Source of the DNA: Nonlabens sp. Ci31
GTDB lineage: Bacteria; Bacteroidota; Bacteroidia; Flavobacteriales; Flavobacteriaceae
NCBI RefSeq assembly: GCF_012974865.1
Contig: NZ_CP043633.1
Location: 1,364,001 to 1,428,000 of the forward strand
Direction of reading: 5' to 3'
Length of the DNA: 64,000 bases
Both the position numbers and the translations under genes were made by a program. A model generated the notes under the pieces. The model made no database searches. It was not told the origin of the DNA and worked only from the letters and a program-made list of their open reading frames with translations. This document shows positions 42,733 through 51,787 of the stretch, one piece after another (positions within the stretch are counted from its first letter, which is position 1; every line of letters begins with the position of its first letter).

Positions 42733-42945
42733 GGCTGGGGAAAGAAGTTTTGGAATCTCATCAACGCAACCTTTTTCCTAGAACTAAAAACTAGTTTTCT
42801 CAAAAGCATCTAAATAGGGAAACTCCTTCCCTTGAGGGAAGGCTGGGATGGGTGTTGTCGATGACGGAAGTAATAATAATAAAAACTTCCACCCTTTAGC
42901 GTTGGGGGAATAAGTTTTGGAATCAATTCTGAAAAGCAGATGATA

Positions 42946-42985
42946 CAAAAAGAGGCTATTCTTCTTTAGAACAGCCTCTTTTTAT
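42946..42985. terminator. Bidirectional terminator between DUF559 unit and ABC1 gene
   Basis: AAAAAGAGGCT / AGCCTCTTTTT stem with A and T tracts on both sides; can end transcripts from either strand. Confidence 0.8.
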
Positions 42986-43000
42986 TTTTGGTTAAGCTCT

Positions 43001-44341
43001 TTACAAAGCACTGTGATTCTTAAAGCCTTTCTCTTCTAGGTATTTCACATATTCATACGTATTCACTTTAGCTTTGAGATCATGCAAGAGATTATAAAGG
43101 CCAAAAAACGTGCGGTTGATGTATAAGAAATGCTTGCTGCCACGGTTGCCATTCATTTTACGTAATTCTTTATCGTTGCTGTATTTCTCGCTTAGAGAGG
43201 AGATTTCATCCCAGAAAGCAGCGTCTGCAAAGTCAAAAGTTTTTTCTTTAAAAGGTTTGGTAAATAAGCTCAACATCTCATGAAATAAGGTGCTGAAATA
43301 GGCGACTTCCCGGTCGCTATCATCTTTGCGCAAAATCTCCAATTGAAAGAGCTTTTCTTTAAAGATCTTAGGATTATTAATATTTTCAGGGACAGCAAGC
43401 TCAAAATACGGTTGGTAAAATTCATCTACGATTTCTTTAATACAACCGAAATCGATAGCAATCAATTCCTCTTCTTTAGAAATTAAAAAATTCCCGGGAT
43501 GTGGGTCTGCATGAACAGCTTTTATACCGTGCATTTGAAACATATAGAAATCCCAAAGTGTTTGTCCCAATTTATTACCAGTCTCTTGGGTAAAATCAGT
43601 TTTGGCAAACTCGCTTAAATGCTGTCCAGTCATCCAGTCCATCGTGATGATGCGTTTGCTAGAAAGCTCTGGGTAATATTTAGGAAACTTTAAATTAGGA
43701 ATATGTGAGCAGGCTTCTGTAATCTTAATGCTATGCTTTACTTCAAGCTCGTAATCGGTCTCTTCTGTTAATTTATCTTCTACCTCAGAGAAATATCTTT
43801 TGGAATCCTCCCCTTTTAGGTTGAACATTTTAATGGCGATGGGCTTTACCATCGCAAGATCACTTCCTATAGATTCTGCTACTCCAGGATATTGAATTTT
43901 TATGGCGAGTTCTTTACCGTCCTTAGTAGCTCTATGAACTTGGCCTATACTAGCGGCATTTACAGAGTCTTTAGAAAAAGTATCATAGATTTCTTCTGGA
44001 AAAGCACCTTGATACCTTTTAAATGTTTTTCTAACTAATGGAGCAGATAATGGTGGCACACTAAACTGTGCAAGGCTAAATTTCTCTACATAAGCACCTG
44101 GCAACAAGCTTTTATCCATAGATAGCATTTGCGCTACTTTAAGCGCGCTGCCTTTTAAACTTTTTAAACCGTCATAAATATCTGTGGCGTTATCTTCATC
44201 TAGAGAAGAGCGATCCATAGTAGGATTCACTGCTTTTTTAGAATAATACTTGATATAGTTGACACCTATTTTGGCTCCAGTCTTTACCATTTCTGATGTG
44301 CGGCCTATTTTACTGGTAGGTATTTTGTCTAGTGTTTTCAT
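43001..44341 (-). CDS. ABC1/UbiB-family atypical kinase
   Basis: 446 aa. ABC1 kinase hallmarks are LKGSALKVAQMLSMD (KxGQ-like, here KVAQ), AASIGQVHRA, AIKIQYPGV with the ATP-site lysine, ETDYELEV, HADPHPGNFLI and AIDFGCIKEI (DFG). Family members act in isoprenoid quinone or lipid metabolism as unusual kinases/ATPases; the exact role in Bacteroidetes is unknown. No C-terminal membrane anchor is evident. The TetR-type regulator lies 147 bp upstream on the same strand, a common pairing in Flavobacteriia. Confidence 0.85.
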   Translation of the reverse strand: MKTLDKIPTSKIGRTSEMVKTGAKIGVNYIKYYSKKAVNPTMDRSSLDEDNATDIYDGLKSLKGSALKVAQMLSMDKSLLPGAYVEKFSLAQFSVPPLSAPLVRKTFKRYQGAFPEEIYDTFSKDSVNAASIGQVHRATKDGKELAIKIQYPGVAESIGSDLAMVKPIAIKMFNLKGEDSKRYFSEVEDKLTEETDYELEVKHSIKITEACSHIPNLKFPKYYPELSSKRIITMDWMTGQHLSEFAKTDFTQETGNKLGQTLWDFYMFQMHGIKAVHADPHPGNFLISKEEELIAIDFGCIKEIVDEFYQPYFELAVPENINNPKIFKEKLFQLEILRKDDSDREVAYFSTLFHEMLSLFTKPFKEKTFDFADAAFWDEISSLSEKYSNDKELRKMNGNRGSKHFLYINRTFFGLYNLLHDLKAKVNTYEYVKYLEEKGFKNHSAL

Positions 44342-44397
44342 GCTTCAATGATGAATTCAGAATTAATAATTATGAATTCTTTAGTTATGATTATTCC

Positions 44398-44411
44398 GCT
44401 TTCGCGAAAGC
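44398..44411. repeat. Iterated palindrome copy 9
   Basis: Exact GCTTTCGCGAAAGC, flanked by CC and GG; intergenic between TetR-type and ABC1 genes. Confidence 0.9.
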
Positions 44412-44488
44412 GGAACACTTAAAAAGCTATCATTATCAAAAATTTATATAAAGCGATTTTTTGATTTTGATTTTAGTTTAATTTTTTA

Positions 44489-45187
44489 CTAGGCCATACG
44501 TTCTTTCCAAAGAAACTTACCAAAGTCGAAAACAGCATCTAAAGGAGTGTTGTCAAAAACATCAAAAATGGTATTTACAGATTTCTCAATAGCCATGTCT
44601 GTTTTTTCAAAACCAGCACTGTCGTCATCCATCCAGAATTTCATAAGAAATAACATTTGTATCCAAGCGCCTTCGCTGTAGATCGTTTCAGAACGTTCTA
44701 AGATAATGTTAGATTTATCCTCATTACGTTGCATGATCAAATCTTTAGCAAAATTCTTAACGTGCTTGCGCAAGCCTTTCAATTGCTCCATCTTGCTCAT
44801 CATGTGCTGATTCTCCTGTAAGGTATAAATCACATAACTTCTGTTAAGTGTTAGAAGTTCAAAGAACGTATAGAAAAACGTGAGCATCTTCTCCCGATTG
44901 GAAAACTGATCATATTCTTCATTCTTATGCGCCACATCCATGGTCATCGTAAAGAAGGTATTCCAAATGTCCTTGCGTAAACTATCAAAACTACCGAAGA
45001 ATTTATAGAATTCCTGCTCAGACATGTTGTTGTCCTTAGCAAATTTATATACGGACTTAGGCGTTTTTTCATGCTCTAATACATAATCCATATAAGCCGT
45101 AATGATATCATGCTTAGTGATTTCTTGCTTAGCAATTTCTTTCTTTGCAGGGGTCTTTTTTACAGGTGTTTTTTTAGTAGTTGCCAT
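44489..45187 (-). CDS. TetR-type transcriptional regulator
   Basis: 232 aa. A lysine/threonine-rich N-terminal tail (MATTKKTPVKKTPAKKEIAK) precedes a TetR helix-turn-helix (about 25-75; DIITAYMDYVLEH...SVYKFAKDNNMSEQEFYKFFGS, split by the turn). The helical ligand-binding part follows (about 80-232). The basic tail is unusual for TetR proteins and may add nonspecific DNA contact. It probably controls the ABC1 gene just downstream. Ligand unknown. Confidence 0.8.
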   Translation of the reverse strand: MATTKKTPVKKTPAKKEIAKQEITKHDIITAYMDYVLEHEKTPKSVYKFAKDNNMSEQEFYKFFGSFDSLRKDIWNTFFTMTMDVAHKNEEYDQFSNREKMLTFFYTFFELLTLNRSYVIYTLQENQHMMSKMEQLKGLRKHVKNFAKDLIMQRNEDKSNIILERSETIYSEGAWIQMLFLMKFWMDDDSAGFEKTDMAIEKSVNTIFDVFDNTPLDAVFDFGKFLWKERMA

Positions 45188-45617
45188 AATCTCAATGATT
45201 TGTTGTAAAGATACGATCTGTTGAACTTAGTGTGTATGATGTTCCAGCAAAAGTATGTTAAGCTTTGGTCGTTGTTTTTAGGTAAAACTTATTTTATTTT
45301 ACAAGTTCTTATTCACAAATGACAAAGAAAACAAGATGGTGTTTCCTTGACCATAATTAAAGGTTTCTTTAATCTCCATTTTTGATACGTAATTTATTTT
45401 CTTTGAAAGTGAAATGTGATTGAATCTGTTTCTTATTTCTAAGGTTTTCTTAATTCATAGTTAGCCGGTTTTTTTGCATACAGCAAGACATTTATATATA
45501 ATAGTTGAGTCTGTTTTAAATATAGTAATAGGAATCTCAGTATTAAATATCATCGAAGATTGATTTTAAGTAATAGGTCGATTTTTCAAATTCTCTTGAA
45601 TAATGACATTGCATTAT
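45188..45617. other. Intergenic region, nothing recognised
   Basis: About 430 bp, AT-rich, between the start of the TetR-type gene and the end of the next minus-strand gene. I see no gene, strong hairpin or repeat in it. Confidence 0.5.
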
Positions 45618-46958
45618 TTAATCAGTTTTTATTTTAATTCCAGATAGGAAGTAATCAGGATTATCAGTCCCAAATGTTAAGAATAAATACAAATATCCAT
45701 TATTAAAAACAGGAGAGATAAAGCCTCCTAAATGATCTGAAGCCCAATCGTATTCTGTATATTTATTATGAATACTAATAGGGTTTACGATTAGAGGACT
45801 GCGTTTATCATGCTCCCATTTTTTATCTTCAAGTTTTAAGAGTCCGTATTGACGATTAAAAGAGGTCAAGTATTCAGAAGGTAATTCTTCACTGCCCAAT
45901 ATGATATATAGTTTTGAGTTAAAGTTAACATAGCTCGCATCATCAGCTTTGCCATGTAAGTAGCCAGTTTCGTTTTTTGCATTATGAATGACTGTTGTGG
46001 AGTAGATTCCTTTATTTTCATTAAACGCTTCCATGATATTATTTGTAGTTATTTCATGAATTTCTGATTCTATTAAATTTTTGCTTCTTCGATGAAATAA
46101 TACTCGGTACATACCATCATATTTTGTTATTGCTAGTGGATAACTATTTTGATTGATTCCATGCCATTCAGGGATTTTTATTTCTTGAGGATTTTTTATA
46201 ATCTTTAAATCTTTATCAATAATCATATATGCAGATGTGTAGTTTCCATTGGGTTGTTCTACTCCTAATAAAACTAAAAAAGAACCATCTTCCATTTTTA
46301 AAGGATTTCCTGCACTAAATACATTTCCTGTTTTTTTTGCAAACGTAATCTGTTCTGTATCGAGTATTTTTTGATCATGAAAGATCCAGTTCTCTAAATC
46401 TGAACTGGTAGCATAGTAAATGGATCTTTTTTTATGTCGGCCAAAAACTACAGGCGTTAACAAAACATAATCATTTACATTTCTTTTTATAATCCCTCCA
46501 GATTGAATGTAATTAATGTATTTGTCATTTATATGTGTAGGGTAATTTGCAAACAGCGGTTTATTGTTAATGATTTTATAGTTTACAAAAGGATTAAAAA
46601 ATTCTAAAGTGGCGCCTACCTCGATCTCAAAAGACCGCCCATAGTTTTTACCTAGTGTTATCCATCCTGTAATTAAGTTTACGTTCAATATTTCAATAGC
46701 TCCATTGGCTTCTTCGTCTTGCGTCATAAACCAGCATTGATTATCTGTAGCTTTTATCAAGAGATTTTTAAGTTCATTATAATTTGTTTTGATGCGATTA
46801 TTTACCACATCAATAGCAATTATTTTTATAGGATGTAATCGAGTAATGTTACTTTCTGTGTCTGAAATCAAGCAGTTTTCAAATAGATCATTTAAGTTCT
46901 CTGCACTCTGAAAGGATAGGTTCATCAACGCAAAAAGAAGTAAACATATTTTTTTCAT
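45618..46958 (-). CDS. Secreted protein, possible five-bladed beta-propeller glycosidase
   Basis: 446 aa if started at ATG 46958, which gives a signal peptide (MKKICLLLFALMNLSFQSAEN); a longer frame from 47021 adds 21 unlikely residues. The body has repeats of the kind YYATSSDLENWIF, FSAGNPLKMEDGSFLVLLG, YDGMYRVLFHRRS, FNSKLYIILGSEELP and FNNGYLYLFLTFG, which look like blades of a GH43/GH32-type propeller. I cannot place the catalytic acids, so an enzyme role is uncertain. No T9SS tail. No operon partner. Confidence 0.55.
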   Translation of the reverse strand: MKKICLLLFALMNLSFQSAENLNDLFENCLISDTESNITRLHPIKIIAIDVVNNRIKTNYNELKNLLIKATDNQCWFMTQDEEANGAIEILNVNLITGWITLGKNYGRSFEIEVGATLEFFNPFVNYKIINNKPLFANYPTHINDKYINYIQSGGIIKRNVNDYVLLTPVVFGRHKKRSIYYATSSDLENWIFHDQKILDTEQITFAKKTGNVFSAGNPLKMEDGSFLVLLGVEQPNGNYTSAYMIIDKDLKIIKNPQEIKIPEWHGINQNSYPLAITKYDGMYRVLFHRRSKNLIESEIHEITTNNIMEAFNENKGIYSTTVIHNAKNETGYLHGKADDASYVNFNSKLYIILGSEELPSEYLTSFNRQYGLLKLEDKKWEHDKRSPLIVNPISIHNKYTEYDWASDHLGGFISPVFNNGYLYLFLTFGTDNPDYFLSGIKIKTD

Positions 46959-47126
46959 GAAATCATTGATATAATTGTTGATAGAGCTTTTGGTTTTACC
47001 CAATAAATACTGGCTTTTCAAATAGACATCAAAATGAATATCTTTTTTATTTATACTAAACCTTGTAAAATAGAACTATAGCTAACGCTATGTTTATCTT
47101 TGTAATTATACGCTAAAATATTTTTG

Positions 47127-48060
47127 ATGCTCTCTAGGTTTACTACGAATATTACTTTTTTTTCGGACAAGCTTAACATAGCCTTAGTCGCAATTGCCGC
47201 TGTGTTAGCTTATATTTTTCCTTTAGAACTTTTTATTTTTTCTTATGCATTACTTGGGCCACTGCATTATGTGACTTAGATCAACTGGCTTCATGAGAAA
47301 AATTATTTCTTTACTTCACATAAATTAATTTGGTTAATATAGGTGTCACAGCGGCACTAATTCTATTTCTTCCTAAGCTATTTCTTTATTACTATAGTGA
47401 AGAAACTGCTTTTACCGCTTTTTTGATTTTTTTTTAAATGAATGGTCTAACAGTGTGATTTTCATAACCCTAATGGTGGCAATAGCTTATCAATTTGTTT
47501 CTTCAAAAGCCTCTTGGATCATAACAATTGTATTAACTATTCTTGGTGCACTTTTATTAAAAAATGTAGAACAATATAGATTACTGATAGGCATGTTTGT
47601 GCCTACGGTAATTCATGTGTATCTATTCACATTGATTTTTATGCTCTATGGGGCAAAAAAATCAAACAGCCGTTATGGTTATATTTCAATGATTGTAGCT
47701 TTGACGATTCCAGTCTTGATTATCAACTTAAAAATAGCTCCAGATGCTTATCTTTTTAATGATTCATGGAAAGAAGCTTTTCTAGAAAATGATTTTCATG
47801 TGTTACCGGTTGTGTTATCTAAATATTTGGGTATTACAGATGGAACATCATTTTTCTTTTATGAGCCTATATGGATTAAATTCATCTCTGAAGTTTCTTT
47901 TGATGAGGATCAACAGTTGCAAATAAGACGTATTAATAGAGTCGATACCTTTGACCTGAGTCCATTTAGAAAACAGGATCAGGATAACGTGTTGAGATTA
48001 TTGAAAGAGTTTATGAATGGGGGTGTGGAGATACTGGATAAGGCCATATTAGCTAGTTAG
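47127..48060 (+). pseudogene. Degraded multi-pass membrane protein gene
   Basis: ATG 47127 opens MLSRFTTNITFFSDKLNIAL, then membrane-type text ending FSYALLGPLHYVT. A TAG at 47277-47279 follows, after which the frame still reads INWLHEKNYFFTSHKLIWL. A second frame then carries VNIGVTAALILFLPKLFLYYY, and a third, from 47455, codes a 201-residue membrane part (FVPTVIHVYLFTLIFMLYGAK) with a soluble tail. Thus one gene with at least one nonsense and two frameshift lesions. Function unknown. Confidence 0.7.
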
Positions 48061-48082
48061 AAATAAGTCTATTGAATTGCTT

Positions 48083-49390
48083 TTAATTTAAATCTCTAGC
48101 CCATTTTTTATACTTTTCTTTAGTTGTTTTCAGCTTTTTCAACCAGTACTCTTTGTTATCAGGAAAATAATTTAGGTACGTTGTCATCCCATCTTTTAAA
48201 TATTTAAATTGTTTGCTTTTTGAGTTTACTGCATCTCGTTGATCTATGGGGAAGCTCTTCATTCCGTTTTCAAAGTTCAAAAATTGTTGCTCATAATAGC
48301 TTTCCGTAAGTAAAATGGCCGATTCTTTATTCCCTGCTCTTTGGTACAGGTTTCCCATCCCAAAGGTATAATCGTCGACCCCATATTGTTTTATAGGGTA
48401 AGCCTTTAATCCTTGATCCATAAGTTTTAACGAATTGATGGTATCTGCGTTTTCTAGCAACCACCTTGCCTCTACAAAGTTTGCTTTTCTTATAACGTGG
48501 GTAACATTTGTGTTGCTAATTTTCTTTAGGTTTGAGGTACTAGTTTTATTATCAAAGAAAGTTTTTAAAAAATCAGAGGTTAAAACTATTTTGCTTGAGT
48601 TGCTCTGGCCTTCTATGGTTACTCTGCGCAATGGCTGTAATATCTCAATGATTCCATGCTGAATAAGGAAGGGCTGCATATTTAGAAAATGTTCATCACT
48701 TTCTTCCATGGTAAAACATATAGGTTTTAACCCCACAAAGGATTGAATAATACTGAGCGTAATGAGTTCTCCTCTACTTATGTTTTGTTTAGATATTTTA
48801 GTCACGACATCCACTCGTACAGCATCATTCATTTTTTCTAACGCACTAAACCTAAAGTTAAAATCTTTTTCCAAAATCCCTATGTTGCGACCTGGAAAAT
48901 ATTTGAGATTTTGATTGTTCTTGATTATATAAAGGGAGTCGTTCTCAAAATGTTGATCGATCTGTTTGAGATTTGTAACTCTCTTTTCATCTGTATTTAT
49001 AGGAAAATTGATTTGAGAATTTGCATTTAAAATTTCTTGTGGAAGTTGAAAGTGTTTCTGCTGCTCTACTTTTAGGGAATTGATTATTTTAAAATAATAG
49101 GAGGGAAGCTCCATCCGGTTTTTATCTATGATAACTATGTCAGTGCGGTAATTATACACCTGCTGTAAAAATCCTAACTGCAACGCGAGAGTACCATCAC
49201 CTACAAAAAGGATCGCATGCGCAGGGCAGCTATCTAGATACAAGTGCATTAAACTACTATTGGCATTATTTTGCTCTATCATGCTAGGTTTTTTACCGGC
49301 ACAAGTAGGACTATATACTATTATACTGAGGAAGAATAGTATATGTAAGAACGCTTTTGCGAAAGCGGAATAATTATTATTTATTTTCAT
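48083..49390 (-). CDS. Stand-alone paralogue of the DUF2723 C-terminal domain
   Basis: 435 aa with an N-terminal signal-anchor (FLHILFFLSIIVYSPTC). From about residue 45 it parallels the last 430 residues of the DUF2723 protein at 53972-57052: LDSCPAHAILFVGDGTLALQ versus LDSCPQNAILITNGDNMTFP, LQQVYNYRTDIVIID versus LQQVMDYRSDVRVIN, YFPGRNIGI versus YVPGTTFRI, and HGIIEILQPLRRV versus HRGMVNELVPLYRV. The C-terminal part has TPR-like helices. It lacks the membrane glycosyltransferase half. A variant palindrome encodes SAFAKAF near the start. Role unknown; perhaps an accessory to the transferase. Confidence 0.7.
   Translation of the reverse strand: MKINNNYSAFAKAFLHILFFLSIIVYSPTCAGKKPSMIEQNNANSSLMHLYLDSCPAHAILFVGDGTLALQLGFLQQVYNYRTDIVIIDKNRMELPSYYFKIINSLKVEQQKHFQLPQEILNANSQINFPINTDEKRVTNLKQIDQHFENDSLYIIKNNQNLKYFPGRNIGILEKDFNFRFSALEKMNDAVRVDVVTKISKQNISRGELITLSIIQSFVGLKPICFTMEESDEHFLNMQPFLIQHGIIEILQPLRRVTIEGQSNSSKIVLTSDFLKTFFDNKTSTSNLKKISNTNVTHVIRKANFVEARWLLENADTINSLKLMDQGLKAYPIKQYGVDDYTFGMGNLYQRAGNKESAILLTESYYEQQFLNFENGMKSFPIDQRDAVNSKSKQFKYLKDGMTTYLNYFPDNKEYWLKKLKTTKEKYKKWARDLN
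49353..49366. repeat. Iterated palindrome copy 10 (variant)
   Basis: GCTTTTGCGAAAGC, one mismatch; near the start of the DUF2723 C-terminal paralogue, read as AFAKA on the minus strand. Confidence 0.75.
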
Positions 49391-49538
49391 TTAATAAGCC
49401 TTGATAGTCCTCAAAGAATATAGGGTTTATCACGGTAAAAATAAGCCATTACATTTAGAATGGAATTAGTGTAAGAGTTTTGAAAGTACGTAAAATAAAT
49501 AATTAAGTTTATATTTGACCTCTAAAACCAAAATAATT

Positions 49539-51770
49539 ATGAAAACTGCATGTTCTATTTTGCTGTTGATTTTCTGTACTACGGCAATGGCACAGACCTT
49601 CAATGAAGTTACAGGTACAGACTCTGGATCAAATATCACCTCGGGTGATTTCAATACGTTTTATGGGGACAGCACTGGGGCTCGGGTCACCTCGGGTAGT
49701 AGAAATACGCTGATCGGTTATGCTGCGGGACGTACGGTGACTACTCAGGAGGAGCTAGTTGCGATTGGGTATTTTGCGGGTTACTCAAACACATCGGGTT
49801 TTGACAACACTTTTATAGGTTATGAAGCCGGTCGACGCAATACAACCGGTGGGGATAATGTTTTTATAGGTTTTAAGGCTGGTTATTTTAATAATGGAAC
49901 AGATAACACCTTTATAGGTGCAGAAAGTGGAGAAAATAACACTACTGGACTTGATAATACCTTTATAGGAGAAGAAGCTGGTTTTAGCAATACTACTGGT
50001 GATGATAATACCTTCATAGGTCAGGATGCTGGTGCTAACATAAGCAGCGGAAGCGATAATACTTTTATAGGGAGTAGTTCTGGTGGGTTCGCGAGCGGCG
50101 TGCCCGAATCAAATGGCACAGGATATAGAAATACGGGCTTAGGAAACCAGAGCTTAGCTGATCTGAAATTAGGACACCATAATACTGGATTGGGCGACTC
50201 TGCTGGGACTGATGTGAATGAGGGAATATACAACACTTTTGTAGGTGCAGCTTCTGGTGTTGCTACTGAATTTGCTGACTATAACACTTTTATAGGAGCA
50301 CAATCTGGATGGGATAACAATAGAACTAACAATACTACTGATGCTAATCATAATACCTATGTAGGTTTTAGTGCTGGGTTTTCTAATAGAGAAGGACAGT
50401 TTAATGTAGGGATGGGTTCTCTCGCAGATTTTGATAATACCAATAGATCAAATGCCATTTTTATTGGCTACGATATAACTGCAAGTAATAATAACATCAT
50501 TGGATTAGGAAACAGGGCTTTTGCTGATGGACAATATTCTATATCCTTAGGTCATGATCACGATGTCAGAGGACAGAATTCACAAATGATAGGATATTTA
50601 GGTAATATGTCTGATAATGCTGATTACTCTGTTGGTATAGGAGATCGAGTAGATATTGAAGAAAATGACGTAGTAGGTATAGGAAGATCTGTTGATATAG
50701 ACAATCAGTTTGCTATCGCTATAGGTTCAACAACGGTTGCTCAAAATGATGGGGCTATTGTCTTAGGGTATAATGCTTCATCCACTGATCCTAATGCTTT
50801 GTTACCTACTAATAACATTGCTATAGGAGTAAATGCTAATGTGCAGGGATTAAATGCTGTCGCAATAGGGAATGCTGCCACTGCAATTAATGATAATACC
50901 TTGGTACTGGGTGGAGCAACAAATTCCTTAAGTGTAGGAATAGGGACAGATGCGCCAGATGCACTTGCTTCTTTAGATTTAGGAGATACCAATAAAGGAA
51001 TTCTTTTCAATAGATTAACTGATGCACAAATCACAACACTGGAGACGTCACTAACCACTGCCCACAAAGGTCTTGCACTTTACGATGCTACTAATGATGT
51101 TTTTCAAGTATGGGATGGAACAGCATGGCAATCTGCCACAAATACAGATGCTCAGGAATTGTCTCTTAATGGTTCTAATTTAGGAATTACAAACAGTATG
51201 AATACGGTAGATCTATCCCCATTAACTACAGATTTAGAAACAAGAGTGACTGCTTTAGAAAATAGAACAGTTTCATCTACTGGAGATATGACACCATTGC
51301 TATTTAATTATCAATCAGTCATAAGAGATACAGACGGTAATCCTATCAAAAATGACGCAGTAGATGTACGCATCGCTGTTAGAGAAGATGGTGTTACTGG
51401 AACAATAGTTTATAATGAAGAGCACAGTTTAACAAGTTCTGAGTACGGTGTTTTGAGCCTACAAGTAGGTGGAGGAACGCTTATATCTGGAGATATGGCA
51501 ACCATTACTTGGGGCGACCATGAATATTATCTAGAAGTTTCCCTTGATGCCGCTCAATCAGGAACGTTTACTTCTCTAAGCACAACACAATTATTAAGTG
51601 TTCCTTATGCATTACACGCTAGAAGCGCAGATTTTATAACAGGATCTTCTGGGACGACTTCTGGAATGAGAGCTGCAAAATCTGTTGAGAACTTAGAGAT
51701 ACAAGAACTTAAAAATCAAGTAAAGGCACTTCAAGCACAAATGCAAGAATTAATTAGTTCAAAGAAATAA
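49539..51770 (+). CDS. Surface protein with YadA-head-like repeats
   Basis: 743 aa from ATG 49539 (signal peptide MKTACSILLLIFCTTAMAQ). The first roughly 430 residues are repeats of about 20-25 residues built on NTFIG..AG..NTTG.D, like the Hep_Hag/YadA head repeats that form a left-handed trimeric beta-roll. Then come a region beginning DALASLDLGDTNKGILFNRL, typical of Bacteroidetes fibre-like proteins, a beta domain (about 600-690) and a C-terminal coiled coil (LEIQELKNQVKALQAQMQEL). Likely a trimeric adhesin or fibre; the secretion route is unclear as no T9SS tail or outer-membrane anchor is seen. A TATATTTG -7 element stands at 49510-49517. The T9SS gene follows 17 bp later. Confidence 0.8.
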   Translation: MKTACSILLLIFCTTAMAQTFNEVTGTDSGSNITSGDFNTFYGDSTGARVTSGSRNTLIGYAAGRTVTTQEELVAIGYFAGYSNTSGFDNTFIGYEAGRRNTTGGDNVFIGFKAGYFNNGTDNTFIGAESGENNTTGLDNTFIGEEAGFSNTTGDDNTFIGQDAGANISSGSDNTFIGSSSGGFASGVPESNGTGYRNTGLGNQSLADLKLGHHNTGLGDSAGTDVNEGIYNTFVGAASGVATEFADYNTFIGAQSGWDNNRTNNTTDANHNTYVGFSAGFSNREGQFNVGMGSLADFDNTNRSNAIFIGYDITASNNNIIGLGNRAFADGQYSISLGHDHDVRGQNSQMIGYLGNMSDNADYSVGIGDRVDIEENDVVGIGRSVDIDNQFAIAIGSTTVAQNDGAIVLGYNASSTDPNALLPTNNIAIGVNANVQGLNAVAIGNAATAINDNTLVLGGATNSLSVGIGTDAPDALASLDLGDTNKGILFNRLTDAQITTLETSLTTAHKGLALYDATNDVFQVWDGTAWQSATNTDAQELSLNGSNLGITNSMNTVDLSPLTTDLETRVTALENRTVSSTGDMTPLLFNYQSVIRDTDGNPIKNDAVDVRIAVREDGVTGTIVYNEEHSLTSSEYGVLSLQVGGGTLISGDMATITWGDHEYYLEVSLDAAQSGTFTSLSTTQLLSVPYALHARSADFITGSSGTTSGMRAAKSVENLEIQELKNQVKALQAQMQELISSKK

Positions 51771-51787
51771 TAACAAACATATTTATT

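Larger units (their letters stand above)
41406..42842 (+). repeat. Tandem 689-bp repeat carrying DUF559 genes
   Basis: Two full units and part of a third, with period exactly 689 bp (for example CTAAAAACTAGTTTTCTC at 41406, 42095 and 42784). Each unit has the DUF559 gene flanked by an inverted repeat: left arm at 41576-41608 (core GGCCCTAAAGGGTG) and right arm at 42029-42061 (core CACCCTTTAGGGCT). The right arm contains the gene's own stop codon. Other text (CCCTTGAGGGAAGGCTGGGA) resembles spacer repeats common in Bacteroidetes. The layout suggests a small mobile or selfish element that has amplified in place. Confidence 0.85.
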
